Below are positions 1 to 7,744 of a stretch of DNA of 19,479 nucleotides, one piece after another; position 1 is the stretch's first letter; every line of letters starts with the position of its first letter. The translations under genes and the position numbers were made by a program. The notes below the pieces were generated by a model that worked only from the letters and a program-made list of their open reading frames with translations, made no database searches and had not been told where the DNA came from. Origin of the DNA: Oscillospiraceae bacterium (GTDB lineage Bacteria; Bacillota; Clostridia; Oscillospirales; Ruminococcaceae). The stretch covers positions 1-19,479 of the forward strand of contig JAQXNQ010000363.1 in assembly GCA_029098085.1 (NCBI GenBank), in the 5' to 3' direction.

Positions 1-1
1 C

Positions 2-586
2 ATCGACCTTTCCGGCGCGGTCTGCATGGACATCGGCGCGTCCACCGGCGGCTTTTCCGACTGCATGCTGCAAAACGGCGCAGCGAAGGTCTACGCCGTG
101 GATGTGGGCAGCGGTCAGCTGGCCGACAAGCTGCGCCGGGACAGCCGGGTAGTCAACATGGAGCAGACCAACATCCGCCATGTGACCCCCGATCAGCTGG
201 GAGAGGCGCTGGACTTCGCGTCGGTGGACGTCTCCTTCATCTCCCTGACGCTGGTGCTGCCGGTGCTCTGCAGCCTGCTGCGCTCCGGCGGACAGGGCGT
301 CTGTCTGGTCAAGCCCCAGTTCGAGGCCGGCAAGGGCAGGGTGGGCAAAAAGGGCGTGGTGAAGGAGCCGGAAACCCATCTGGAGGTGCTGAGGAGGATT
401 TTTTCCTTCTGCGGGGAGCTGGGACTTTGCGTCCGGGGCATCCATTACTCGCCCATCAAGGGCCCCGAGGGCAACATTGAATATCTGTTTTACTTTGAGA
501 AAACGCCGGAGCCGTCTCCCTTTTCGGACGGTGATCTGGCCGGGCTGGTCCGGGCCTCCCATGAGGCGCTGGACAGCCGATCCTGA
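2..586 (+). CDS. tlyA: TlyA-type rRNA 2'-O-methyltransferase, 5' partial
   Basis: This is the C-terminal 194 residues of a TlyA/hemolysin-A family RNA methyltransferase (FtsJ-like fold); the reading frame is open to the left edge. The SAM-binding loop DIGASTGGF is at residues 10-18 of the visible part. It is followed by the family motifs DVSFISL, LVKPQFEAG and NIEYLFYF, which carry the D, K and E of the K-D-K-E catalytic set. The N-terminal S4 RNA-binding domain and the first catalytic Lys lie outside the window. Characterised TlyA proteins methylate 16S and/or 23S rRNA; which target applies here cannot be told. nadK starts 15 nt downstream, the usual Firmicutes order, so the genes are probably co-transcribed. 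The hemolysin name is historical. Confidence 0.93.
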   Translation: MDLSGAVCMDIGASTGGFSDCMLQNGAAKVYAVDVGSGQLADKLRRDSRVVNMEQTNIRHVTPDQLGEALDFASVDVSFISLTLVLPVLCSLLRSGGQGVCLVKPQFEAGKGRVGKKGVVKEPETHLEVLRRIFSFCGELGLCVRGIHYSPIKGPEGNIEYLFYFEKTPEPSPFSDGDLAGLVRASHEALDSRS

Positions 587-601
587 CGGAGGTGACAGCC
601 G

Positions 602-1462
602 GTGAAGCTGCTTCTGATGCCCAATCTGGACAAGGCGCATATTCACGAGTGCATGAAAAGCCTGTCCGATTTTGCCGCAGCGCACGACATGACCCTGATG
701 ATGAATCAGAAATATCAGGATCAGTTCCCCGAATGCCGGGGCGTCCGGTACGGAGAGTTCTTTTCCCTGCTGGAGCAGGCGGACGTCTGCGTGGCGGTGG
801 GCGGGGACGGCACCATCATCCACATGGCCAAGCATGCCGCCCGGGCGGGCAAGCCGGTGCTGGGCATCAATCTGGGAAGGCTGGGCTTTCTGGCCACCCT
901 GGAGAGCGATCAGCTGCCTTTGATGGAGCGGCTGCTCACCGGCTACTACTCCACCGAGGAGCGGATGATGCTGCGGATCACCCTGCAGCACGGGGACACG
1001 GTGCAGACCTATCTGGCCCTCAACGACGCGGTGCTCTCCAAGGGCTCCCTGAGCCGGATGATCGAGTTTTCGGTGTCCAACCGGGACAAGCCGGTGGGCG
1101 TCTACCGGGCCGACGGCATCATCGCCGCCACCCCCACCGGCTCCACCGCCTATTCCCTGTCGGCGGGGGGCCCCATCGTGGATCCCACCCTCAGCTGCAT
1201 CTCCCTGACTCCCATCTCGTCCCATTCGCTGTTCAGCCGCTCGATCCTGTTCCAGGCGGACAGCCGTCTCTGCCTGACGCCGGTGGGCAGCGAGGAGCAG
1301 CAGATCTACCTGACGGTGGACGGAGAGGAAAGCGTTCCGGTGGGCAGCGGGGATCTGGTGCTCATCGAAAAAAGCGAGCTGCCTGTGCGGCTGATCAATC
1401 TCACGGGGAAAGCCTTTTACGAAGTTATCAACGAAAAACTGCTCTGCCGGGCCCACACCTGA
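602..1462 (+). CDS. nadK: NAD kinase
   Basis: This is an ATP-dependent NAD kinase that makes NADP in the cytoplasm (286 aa, normal length). The diagnostic GGDGT is at residues 66-70, LGINLGRLGFLA at about 86-97, the ND pair at 140-141, and TPTGSTAYSLSAGGP at about 177-190, followed by IVDP. The start is a GTG at 602, because GGAGG at 588-592 is 9 nt upstream; the out-of-frame GTG at 593 leads into a frame with no family signature. It lies between tlyA (15-nt gap) and argR (30-nt gap) in what looks like one operon. The family and function are secure. Confidence 0.96.
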   Translation: MKLLLMPNLDKAHIHECMKSLSDFAAAHDMTLMMNQKYQDQFPECRGVRYGEFFSLLEQADVCVAVGGDGTIIHMAKHAARAGKPVLGINLGRLGFLATLESDQLPLMERLLTGYYSTEERMMLRITLQHGDTVQTYLALNDAVLSKGSLSRMIEFSVSNRDKPVGVYRADGIIAATPTGSTAYSLSAGGPIVDPTLSCISLTPISSHSLFSRSILFQADSRLCLTPVGSEEQQIYLTVDGEESVPVGSGDLVLIEKSELPVRLINLTGKAFYEVINEKLLCRAHT

Positions 1463-1492
1463 GGGCGGCACAGACCAGGGGAGGATATTATA

Positions 1493-1948
1493 TTGAAAGC
1501 GCTGCGTTTGGCCAAGATCATGGAGCTGGTCGACAAATACGAGATCTACACCCAGGAGGATCTGCTCCAGCGGCTGAAGGATGAAGGAATCGACACCACC
1601 CAGGCCACCATTTCCAGAGACATCAAGGAGCTGAATCTGGTCAAGGCCATCACCGAGGACGGCAAGTACCGGTATTCCGCCGCCCGCCGCCGCCGCAACG
1701 ACGACCTGGACAAGAAGTACCACGCGGTTTTTGTGGAGAGCCTGATTTCGGTGGATTACGCCGGCAATACGGTGGCTGTTCTCTGCCATACCGGTATGGC
1801 GGGCGCTGCCTGCGCCGCGCTGGACACCATGGGCTTTGAGGGAATCGTGGGCACCCTGGCCGGCGACGACACCATCTTTGTGCTGATGCGCACCGCCGAG
1901 CTGGCGGAGGAGCTGACCCGCAAGATCCAGCGGATCATGAACGGCTGA
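1493..1948 (+). CDS. argR: Arginine repressor ArgR/AhrC
   Basis: This is a 151-aa transcription regulator of arginine biosynthesis and catabolism that acts as an arginine-dependent hexamer. The N-terminal winged-helix domain carries TQATISRDIKEL at residues 36-47. The C-terminal arginine-binding and oligomerisation domain carries GMAGAACAALD (101-111) and GTLAGDDTIFV (120-130), including the GDD that contacts arginine in this family. The start is TTG at 1493, with AGGGGAGG at 1477-1484 spaced 8 nt away. An RRRR run at 65-68 in the linker is a minor oddity. It sits in the tlyA-nadK-argR-recN operon. No arginine genes lie nearby, so its targets are elsewhere in the genome. Confidence 0.95.
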   Translation: MKALRLAKIMELVDKYEIYTQEDLLQRLKDEGIDTTQATISRDIKELNLVKAITEDGKYRYSAARRRRNDDLDKKYHAVFVESLISVDYAGNTVAVLCHTGMAGAACAALDTMGFEGIVGTLAGDDTIFVLMRTAELAEELTRKIQRIMNG

Positions 1949-1984
1949 TCCCGCGGCGAAAGCTGGAGGAGAGGAGAAAAGCGG

Positions 1985-3652
1985 ATGCTGTCTGCGCTGT
2001 ATATTGAAAACCTGGCGGTCATCGAAAAGGCCGCCATCGACTTCACCGGCGGTCTGACGGTCTTTACCGGCGAGACAGGTGCGGGAAAATCCATCGTCAT
2101 CGACGCCATCAACGCCTGTCTGGGCCAGCGGGTTTCCCGGGAAATTGTCCGCTCCGGCGCCCAGAAGGCTTCGGTCATCGCCTGCTGCCGCTTCATTCCG
2201 GACAGCGTCCGGGCGCTGCTGGAGCAAAACGGCTTTTCCGCCGACGAGGAGGAGCTGCTGCTGCAGCGGGACATCTTCGCCGACGGCCGCAGCGCCGCCC
2301 GCATCGGCGGAAGGCCCGCCACCGCCGCCCTGCTGCGGGAAATCGGGGTGGAGCTGATCACCATCCACGGCCAGCACGACAATCAGGCCCTGCTGTCCCC
2401 GGAGCGCCACCTGCATATCATCGACAATTACGGCGAGCTGACCGGGCAGCTCTGCGAATACCAGCGGGAGTTCAACGTGCTGCGGGGCTATCTGAAAAAG
2501 CTCAAAGCCCTGGGCACCGACCAGTCCCTCCGGCAGAAGCGGGCCGAGCTGTTGCGGTATGAGATCCGGGAGATCGAGAAGGCCAAGCTGTCCCCCCGGC
2601 TGGAGGAGGTGCTGACCGAGAAGGCCCGGCTGCTGCGCAGCTCGGAGAAGATCGCCGGAGCCCTGTCCCGGTCGGCGGCGGCTCTGTACGGCGGCGATGA
2701 GCTGCCCGGCGCGCTGGATCAGCTGTCCGACGCCTCTCAGGCGCTGGGGGAGCTGTCCGCCTTTCCGTCCTTCCAGTCCATGGCCGAGGAGCTGGAGTCC
2801 CTGCGGCTGGAGCTGGGGGAGCTGGCCCGCGGCATCAGCGACTCCCTGTCCTCGCTGGAGTACGACCAGAGCGAGGCCGACGCGGTGGAAAAGAAGCTGG
2901 CTCAGCTCAGCCACCTGAAGAGCCGCTACGGCTCGGACGTCCCGGAGATCATGGCCTACTGCGAAAGGGCAAAGGAGGAGCTTTCCTCCCTCTGCGGCTC
3001 GGAGGAGGAGATCGCCCGCCTCAACCGGGAGGCGGTGGCTCAGAAGAACAAGGTGGCCGCCCTGGCCCGGGAGCTGACCGGTGCCCGGCTGGACGCCGCC
3101 GTCCAGCTGGCCCACAAGGTGGAGGAGGAGGCCCGGTTTCTGGAGATGCCGGGGCTGCGGGTGGAGGTGTCCTTCGCCCCCTGCAAGCTGGGCATCAACG
3201 GCGACCACACCGCCGAGCTGCTGCTCTCCGCCAACCCCGGTGAGCCGCCCAAGCCCATCGCCCGCATCGCCTCGGGCGGCGAGCTGTCCCGGATCATGCT
3301 GGCCATCAAGAGCGCCCTGGCCGACAAGGACGACATCGGCACCCTGATCTTTGACGAGATCGACACCGGCGTCAGCGGAAAGGCCGCCCAGAAGATCGGC
3401 CGCAAGCTGAGGGAGATTTCCCGCAGCCGCCAGATTCTCTGCGTCACCCATTCGGCTCAGATCGCGGCCCTGGCGGACAACCACCTGCTGATCCGCAAGG
3501 AGGTAACGGGCGGCCGGACCCGCACACTGGTGCAGCCGCTGGACGGACAGGGTCGGATCGACGAGGTGGCCCGCATCTTCTCCACCGACCATGTGACCGA
3601 TCTGATGCGCCAGACCGCCGCCAGCATGATCGAGGAGGGCCGGAAAGCCTGA
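1985..3652 (+). CDS. recN: DNA repair protein RecN
   Basis: This is an SMC-like ATPase of recombinational double-strand-break repair (555 aa, full length). Walker A GETGAGKS is at residues 29-36 and the RecN signature HGQHDNQ at 128-134. A coiled-coil arm fills roughly 150-390 (Leu/Glu/Ala rich). The ABC signature ASGGELSR is at 429-436, and Walker B LIFDEIDTGVSG has its Asp-Glu at 457-458. A GGAGG/GAGGAG ribosome site ends about 8 nt before ATG 1985. It is the last gene of the tlyA operon. In spore formers this position is usually followed by spoIVB and spo0A, which are absent here; a terminator comes directly after the stop. Confidence 0.96.
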   Translation: MLSALYIENLAVIEKAAIDFTGGLTVFTGETGAGKSIVIDAINACLGQRVSREIVRSGAQKASVIACCRFIPDSVRALLEQNGFSADEEELLLQRDIFADGRSAARIGGRPATAALLREIGVELITIHGQHDNQALLSPERHLHIIDNYGELTGQLCEYQREFNVLRGYLKKLKALGTDQSLRQKRAELLRYEIREIEKAKLSPRLEEVLTEKARLLRSSEKIAGALSRSAAALYGGDELPGALDQLSDASQALGELSAFPSFQSMAEELESLRLELGELARGISDSLSSLEYDQSEADAVEKKLAQLSHLKSRYGSDVPEIMAYCERAKEELSSLCGSEEEIARLNREAVAQKNKVAALARELTGARLDAAVQLAHKVEEEARFLEMPGLRVEVSFAPCKLGINGDHTAELLLSANPGEPPKPIARIASGGELSRIMLAIKSALADKDDIGTLIFDEIDTGVSGKAAQKIGRKLREISRSRQILCVTHSAQIAALADNHLLIRKEVTGGRTRTLVQPLDGQGRIDEVARIFSTDHVTDLMRQTAASMIEEGRKA

Positions 3653-3663
3653 AATTTTACGAA

Positions 3664-3700
3664 AAAGCCGCCGGATTCTCCTTGCCTTTCCGGCGGCTTT
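3664..3700 (+). terminator. Rho-independent terminator after recN
   Basis: A perfect 11-bp stem (AAAGCCGCCGG at 3664-3674, CCGGCGGCTTT at 3690-3700) encloses a 15-nt loop and begins 11 nt after the recN stop. The T-run is short (TTT then CTGCTAT), but the A-rich upstream arm and GC-rich stem are typical. The loop contains the -35 box of the next promoter. Confidence 0.85.
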
Positions 3701-3710
3701 CTGCTATAAT
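3682..3710 (+). promoter_or_regulatory. Extended -10 sigma-A promoter for the CorC-family gene
   Basis: TTGCCT at 3682-3687 and TATAAT at 3705-3710 are separated by 17 nt, with an extended -10 TG at 3702-3703. The -35 box lies in the loop of the recN terminator and the -10 box starts 4 nt after its 3' arm. A start site near 3717 would give a leader of about 33 nt before the TTG start at 3750. Confidence 0.75.
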
Positions 3711-3749
3711 ATCAACCATGATTTTGAAAAGCAAAGGAGCTGTACTGTT

Positions 3750-5045
3750 TTGGATGACCCGTTGATATACGTACTGATTGTCGTATTGGTCGCTTTGTCC
3801 GCCTATTTTTCGTCCACCGAGACCGCCTTTTCCAGCGTCAGCAGGGTGCGCCTCAAGCACTATGAGGAGATCGGGGATCCCCGGGCCAGGACCGCCCTGT
3901 ACATCGCCGATCATTTTGACGACGCCCTGTCCGCCATTCTCATCGGCAACAATATCGTCAATATCGCCGCCGCCTCGGCGGGCACCATCCTGTTCACCGG
4001 ACTGGTGGGGCCGAAGTGGGGCCCCGGCGTCTCCACCGCCGCCATGACGGTGCTGGTGCTGATTTTCGGCGAGATTCTCCCCAAGACCTATGCCAAGGAA
4101 AACGCCGACAAGGTGGCTCTGGGCTCTGCCCGGGTGCTGTACGCCCTGATGAAGCTGCTGAGGCCGCTGGTGCTGGTGTTCGTCAAGCTGAAGACCGCCG
4201 TCATGAAGCTGCTGGGCAGCCGCAGCGAGCTCCCCAGCGTCACCGAGGAGGAGCTGAAGTACATCAGTGAGGAGATTGAGGACGAGGGCGTGCTGGAGCA
4301 GCACGAGAGCGAGCTGATCCAGTCGGCGCTGGATTTCAACGACATCACCGTCAGCGAGATTCTGACCCCCCGGGTGGATATGGTCAGCGTCAGCCGTACC
4401 GCCCCGGTGGAGGAGGTCAAGGATCTGTTCCTCACCGAGCGGTTCAGTCGGCTGCCGGTCTATGACAAGACGGTGGACAACATCGTGGGCATCATCAGCA
4501 GCAAGGACTTTTTTGCCGCCTATATCGAGGATAAAAACTTCTCGCTGTCCAGAATCATTCAGGACGTCATGTTCGTTCCGCCCAAAAAGCCCATCAGCGA
4601 GCTGCTGAAGGAGCTGCAGAAGGCCAAGGATCAGATGGCGGTGGTCACCGACCAGTACGGCGGCACCCTGGGCATCATCACGCTGGAAGATATTCTGGAG
4701 GAGCTGGTGGGCGAGATCTGGGACGAGGACGACGAGGAGGAGCCGGAGTTTGTCCAGACCGGAGAAAACGTCTGGGAAGCCAGCGGCGACGCCCGTCTGG
4801 ATGATTTTCTGGAGACGGCCGCCCCCGACACCGAGCTGGACGAGGACCACGCCATGACCATCGGCGGCTGGATTCTGGACGGACTGGAGCGGCTGCCCGA
4901 AACAGGGGAGAGCTTTGTCCTTTCCGGCATCCGGATCACCGTGCTGGACATCAAGGAGCAGCGGATCCTGCGGGTCCGGCTGGAGGTGCCTGAGGCAAAG
5001 ACCCCGGACGAGGAAGCGGATGAAGAAAGGAATGGAAGCAGATGA
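3750..5045 (+). CDS. CNNM/CorC-type hemolysin-family membrane protein (DUF21-CBS-CorC_HlyC)
   Basis: This 431-aa inner-membrane protein belongs to the family that includes CNNM/MpfA magnesium exporters. An N-terminal DUF21 membrane domain has hydrophobic segments at about 5-22, 60-85, 92-112 and 127-147, with the hallmark GEILPKTYA at 107-115. A CBS-domain pair follows at about 205-320 (LTPRVDMVSV, SRLPVYD, GIITLEDILEELVGEI), and a CorC_HlyC C-terminal domain at about 335-412. The TTG start is chosen because AAGGAG at 3735-3740 is 9 nt upstream; the nearby ATG is out of frame. Relatives export Mg2+ or Co2+, so a divalent-cation role is likely but inferred. 'Hemolysin' in database names is not evidence of toxicity. 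The stop overlaps the next start (ATGA). Confidence 0.93.
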   Translation: MDDPLIYVLIVVLVALSAYFSSTETAFSSVSRVRLKHYEEIGDPRARTALYIADHFDDALSAILIGNNIVNIAAASAGTILFTGLVGPKWGPGVSTAAMTVLVLIFGEILPKTYAKENADKVALGSARVLYALMKLLRPLVLVFVKLKTAVMKLLGSRSELPSVTEEELKYISEEIEDEGVLEQHESELIQSALDFNDITVSEILTPRVDMVSVSRTAPVEEVKDLFLTERFSRLPVYDKTVDNIVGIISSKDFFAAYIEDKNFSLSRIIQDVMFVPPKKPISELLKELQKAKDQMAVVTDQYGGTLGIITLEDILEELVGEIWDEDDEEEPEFVQTGENVWEASGDARLDDFLETAAPDTELDEDHAMTIGGWILDGLERLPETGESFVLSGIRITVLDIKEQRILRVRLEVPEAKTPDEEADEERNGSR

Positions 5046-5749
5046 CAGGAAAAACCGTTCTGACGGTGGAGCACCCGGACTTCCCGCTGGAGGCTCTGCT
5101 GAAGGCGGTTCATCTGGACGAGGACGCCGACCCGGAGGATCTGGAGGAGCTTGCCCGGATGCGGGAGGAGGCGCTGGCCGTGGCCCGTCCCAAGGCGCTG
5201 ATGGCGCTGGCGGGTGTTGAGTCCCGGGACGAGGAGGGCGTGACCCTGGACGGCGTCCGGTTTCAGTCGGCGCTGGTCAGCGAAAACCTCTCCCACACCA
5301 ATCGGGTGCTGGCCTATGTGGCCACCTGCGGCACCGAGGCGGAGGCCTGGTCGCAGCCCTATCAGAGCGACCCTCTGACCCAGTTCTGGGCAGACGCGGT
5401 CAAGCTGCAGCTGCTGGGCCTGGCCCGGAAGCGGATGCTGGAGGAGGCGGACCGTTTCTTCCGGGGCGCGAAGTACAGCGCCATGAGCCCCGGCTCTCTG
5501 CCGGCATGGCCCCTGCCCCAGCAGCGGCCGCTGTTTGAGCTGCTGGGCGGCGTGACGCCGGACATCGGCGTAGAGCTGACGCCGTCCTGCCTGCTGCTGC
5601 CGTCCAAATCGGTTTCGGGCTTTCTCTTTTCCCCGGAGGAGGACTACGAGAACTGCCGGTACTGTCCGCTGCTGAGCTGTCCCGGCCGCCGCGCACCCTT
5701 TGAAAAGGAGCTGGAGGGCACCGGGGAGTATCGGGAGCTGTTTCAGTGA
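5042..5749 (+). CDS. Vitamin B12-dependent methionine synthase activation-domain protein
   Basis: This is a 235-aa protein of the stand-alone MetH activation-domain type seen in Clostridia. The segment at residues 149-168 (SPGSLPAWPL then QQ.LFELL) resembles the SAM-binding activation domain that reductively remethylates cobalamin in MetH. It is followed by IGVELTPSCLLLPSKSVSGF (175-194). The C-terminus has a Cys cluster, C205-x2-C208-x4-C213, ending in GRRAPF. The residue pattern is recognised from the family; the role in B12 reactivation is inferred. No methionine synthase gene is in the window. The ATG at 5042 overlaps the CorC-family stop by 4 nt, so the pair is translationally coupled. 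There are no signal peptide or membrane segments. Confidence 0.8.
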   Translation: MTGKTVLTVEHPDFPLEALLKAVHLDEDADPEDLEELARMREEALAVARPKALMALAGVESRDEEGVTLDGVRFQSALVSENLSHTNRVLAYVATCGTEAEAWSQPYQSDPLTQFWADAVKLQLLGLARKRMLEEADRFFRGAKYSAMSPGSLPAWPLPQQRPLFELLGGVTPDIGVELTPSCLLLPSKSVSGFLFSPEEDYENCRYCPLLSCPGRRAPFEKELEGTGEYRELFQ

Positions 5750-5751
5750 AT

Positions 5752-5899
5752 AGTGAAGAGTGAATCGTGAAGAGTTGTGGTGAATCGGCGCTGTGCCCCT
5801 TGAATACTGGCGGAATTTGCAGCGTCCTGCGCTTATTCTGACGCTCTGTATTGCCAATTATTGAACGCCGAAGGACGCAGCTTTCCTTCACTCTTCACT
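5752..5899. repeat. MITE-like inverted-repeat element
   Basis: Perfect 13-bp terminal inverted repeats (AGTGAAGAGTGAA at 5752-5764, TTCACTCTTCACT at 5887-5899) bound a 148-bp non-coding stretch. Inside is a second inverted pair, GCGTCCT (5823-5829) and AGGACGC (5871-5877), so the whole element could fold on itself. The left end also has degenerate direct copies of GTGAAGAG and GTGAAT (5746-5784). It begins 2 nt after a stop codon. There is no coding capacity, so this would be a non-autonomous mobile element or intergenic palindromic repeat. No clear target-site duplication was found. Confidence 0.6.
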
Positions 5900-5950
5900 T
5901 TTTGCTGCGTGTCATGCGCCGCCCTTTCAGTACACTTTATCAACACGCCG

Positions 5951-5987
5951 AGCGCGGGTGAGAAGAATCCCTCTTCCCACCCGCGCT
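5951..5987. terminator. Hairpin between convergent genes, probable bidirectional terminator
   Basis: AGCGCGGGTG (5951-5960) pairs perfectly with CACCCGCGCT (5978-5987), and a short inner GAAGA/TCTTC pair lies in the loop. It sits just past the stop of the histidine kinase (-) and downstream of the MetH-activation gene (+). T-tracts are poor on both sides, so termination strength is uncertain. Confidence 0.55.
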
Positions 5988-5992
5988 TTCGT

Positions 5993-6886
5993 TTACATTC
6001 CCTCTTCCTTCGGCAGCTGCACCCGGATACACAGCCTTCCCGCCCGGTACTCCGCCGTCAGCCGGCCGCCCATCTGCCCGGTGAGGCTTTTCGCGATGGA
6101 CAGCCCCAGTCCCGCACCCTGCTCCGCCGTCTTCACCGAAAAGCACCGGTCAAACAGCTGCTCCACCTGCGCCCGGCTCAGCCGGGAGGCGGCGTTGGAA
6201 AAGAGCAGCTCTCCGTCTCCGGTGAGGAAGACCGACAGGTCGCCGTCGCTGTACTTCAGGGCGTTGCTCAGAATGTTGTCCAGCACTCGGGAGAGAGCCG
6301 CCCGATTGGCCCGGCAGAGCACCGGCTTTTCCGGCATGGACACCTCCGGCTGCAGCTTTCCGGCCGTGAAAGCCCCGTAGAACGAGGCGAGGCTCTCCTC
6401 CAGTGCGCCGCGCAGATCCACCGTCTCCACCGGCAGCTCCTCCCGGGACGACAGCAGGGCGGAGCTGCGGAAAAGCTCGCCGGTCAGCCGGGTCATGGCC
6501 TGCACCCGCTCGTCAATCCGGGCAAGGTACCGTTTGGCGTCCGGGGATTTGTCCTCCCGCTCCAGCAGCTCCAGATACCCCTGAATGGCGGTCAGCGGGG
6601 TGCGCAGGTCATGGGAGACGGCGGTCACCGCCTCCTTCAGCTCCCGGTCGCTCCGCAGATACTGCTGCCGCTGACGGCGCAGCTGCCTCAGCTGCCCGTT
6701 GAGGGCGGAGGTCAGACGGCGCAGGGCTCCGCCGGAAGCGGTGGTCAGCAAGGTGTTGGTGTCATCGGAGAGCCGGTCCTGAAGCTGACGGCGGAGCTCC
6801 TCCAGATCCCTTTGAATCAGAAGCAGCCGGATGCCCAGCCCGATCACCGCCGCCAGCAGCACACCGCACAAAGTCCAGGGAGCCAT
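5993..6886 (-). CDS. Sensor histidine kinase (HisKA-HATPase_c), minimal N-terminus
   Basis: This is a 297-aa membrane histidine kinase. One hydrophobic segment at about 5-24 is followed directly by a charged coiled-coil linker (25-85), so there is no extracellular sensor domain. The H-box AVSHDLRTPLTAI has the phospho-accepting His at 92. The N-box NILSNALKYS is at 204-213, an F-box-like LFDRCFS at 244-250, and the G2 box GAGLGLSIAK at 257-266. The DxGxG G1 box is degenerate (LLFSNAA, about 227-233), as in many kinases paired with peptide-antibiotic transporters. It starts 12 nt after the permease gene with AAGGCGGTGA as ribosome site. It probably partners the response regulator at the head of the same cluster and may sense through the ABC transporter. 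Confidence 0.9.
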   Translation of the reverse strand: MAPWTLCGVLLAAVIGLGIRLLLIQRDLEELRRQLQDRLSDDTNTLLTTASGGALRRLTSALNGQLRQLRRQRQQYLRSDRELKEAVTAVSHDLRTPLTAIQGYLELLEREDKSPDAKRYLARIDERVQAMTRLTGELFRSSALLSSREELPVETVDLRGALEESLASFYGAFTAGKLQPEVSMPEKPVLCRANRAALSRVLDNILSNALKYSDGDLSVFLTGDGELLFSNAASRLSRAQVEQLFDRCFSVKTAEQGAGLGLSIAKSLTGQMGGRLTAEYRAGRLCIRVQLPKEEGM

Positions 6887-6898
6887 ACCGTCACCGCC

Positions 6899-7744
6899 TT
6901 ACTTCAGGCCTTTTCTGTGAAAGAGAGCCGCGCCCCCGGCGCTGAACCCCAGCACCAGCAGGGGAGAGGCGATCAGCTCCAGCAGCGGCATGACGAAGGA
7001 CTCGTCCTCGGCCACATTGGTCAGCATGATGGCCTGCCCGGTGGGGAGAATATTCAGCAGCACCCGGCAGACCGTTCGCAGCGGCTCGGCCAGATAAGAG
7101 GGGTTGGGAGTAGGATCGCCGAAGGTCATGCCTTCAGCCGTAATCACCACGCCGCTGGAAAACTCCGGCTCGCAGAGGAGGTTGTACAGAATGCTCCCCG
7201 CCAGAATCAGCCCGATGGCCAGCAGCAGGGACGCCACCGCCGCCGCGGCCCGGTTTTCCCACAGAAAGCCGATCAGCACAAAGATGGCGCAGAGGGTCAG
7301 GGAGGACAGAAAGACAGTGGCCATACAGAGCATCAGGGCCGGGGTGCTCATCTGCCAGACCCCCAGAAAGGGGATGCCCGTCAGTCCGCCCGCCAGACAG
7401 GCGGCGTCGTACAGGGCTGTCCCGGCCATGCAGGTCAGCAGCCCGGCCAGATAGATGTCCGTTCGGCTGTGTCCGGCGATGATCTTGCCGCGCAGGCCGC
7501 CGTCGCTGTACTCCGGCCCCAGAAACAGGCTGATGAAGGCGGAGAAAAAGAGGCTCAGAGCGGGCATGAAGCTGAAATAGCAGGCGTCCAGCGTGTAGTC
7601 AAAGCCGCTTTCCGCGTCCAGCATCGCCATGCGGCAGTTGATGAGCACGGAAAAAACCGACAGCCCGAACACCGCCGCCAGTCCCAGCCAGAATGCCCGG
7701 CTTTTCCACAGCCGGGAGAGGTTTGCGGATAAAAGCTTACGCAT
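6899..7744 (-). CDS. ABC-2 type transporter permease
   Basis: This is a 281-aa integral membrane protein with about six hydrophobic stretches: roughly 17-36, 55-76, 97-120, 133-160, 165-186 and 252-272. After the first comes a non-membrane loop of about 20 residues, then FLGPEYSDGGLRGKIIAGHSR (about 74-94). This is the coupling-region pattern (EY..G.LR.KI..G.SR) of ABC-2 permeases in bacitracin- and lantibiotic-type exporters. A hydrophilic loop lies at about 190-235. Its ATG overlaps the end of the ATPase gene by 8 nt, so the two form one transporter. The substrate cannot be told from sequence; peptide-antibiotic efflux or self-protection is an inference from the linked two-component genes. 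Confidence 0.85.
   Translation of the reverse strand: MRKLLSANLSRLWKSRAFWLGLAAVFGLSVFSVLINCRMAMLDAESGFDYTLDACYFSFMPALSLFFSAFISLFLGPEYSDGGLRGKIIAGHSRTDIYLAGLLTCMAGTALYDAACLAGGLTGIPFLGVWQMSTPALMLCMATVFLSSLTLCAIFVLIGFLWENRAAAAVASLLLAIGLILAGSILYNLLCEPEFSSGVVITAEGMTFGDPTPNPSYLAEPLRTVCRVLLNILPTGQAIMLTNVAEDESFVMPLLELIASPLLVLGFSAGGAALFHRKGLK

Noticed and set aside
592..1584. Alternative + frame overlapping nadK and argR
   Set aside because: Arg/Gly/His-rich translation without motifs; nadK in the other frame has every family signature.
3657..4850. Minus-strand frame opposite the CorC-family gene
   Set aside because: Composition is shadow-like (Gln/Leu/His/Gly), and it overlaps the terminator and promoter in the wrong direction.
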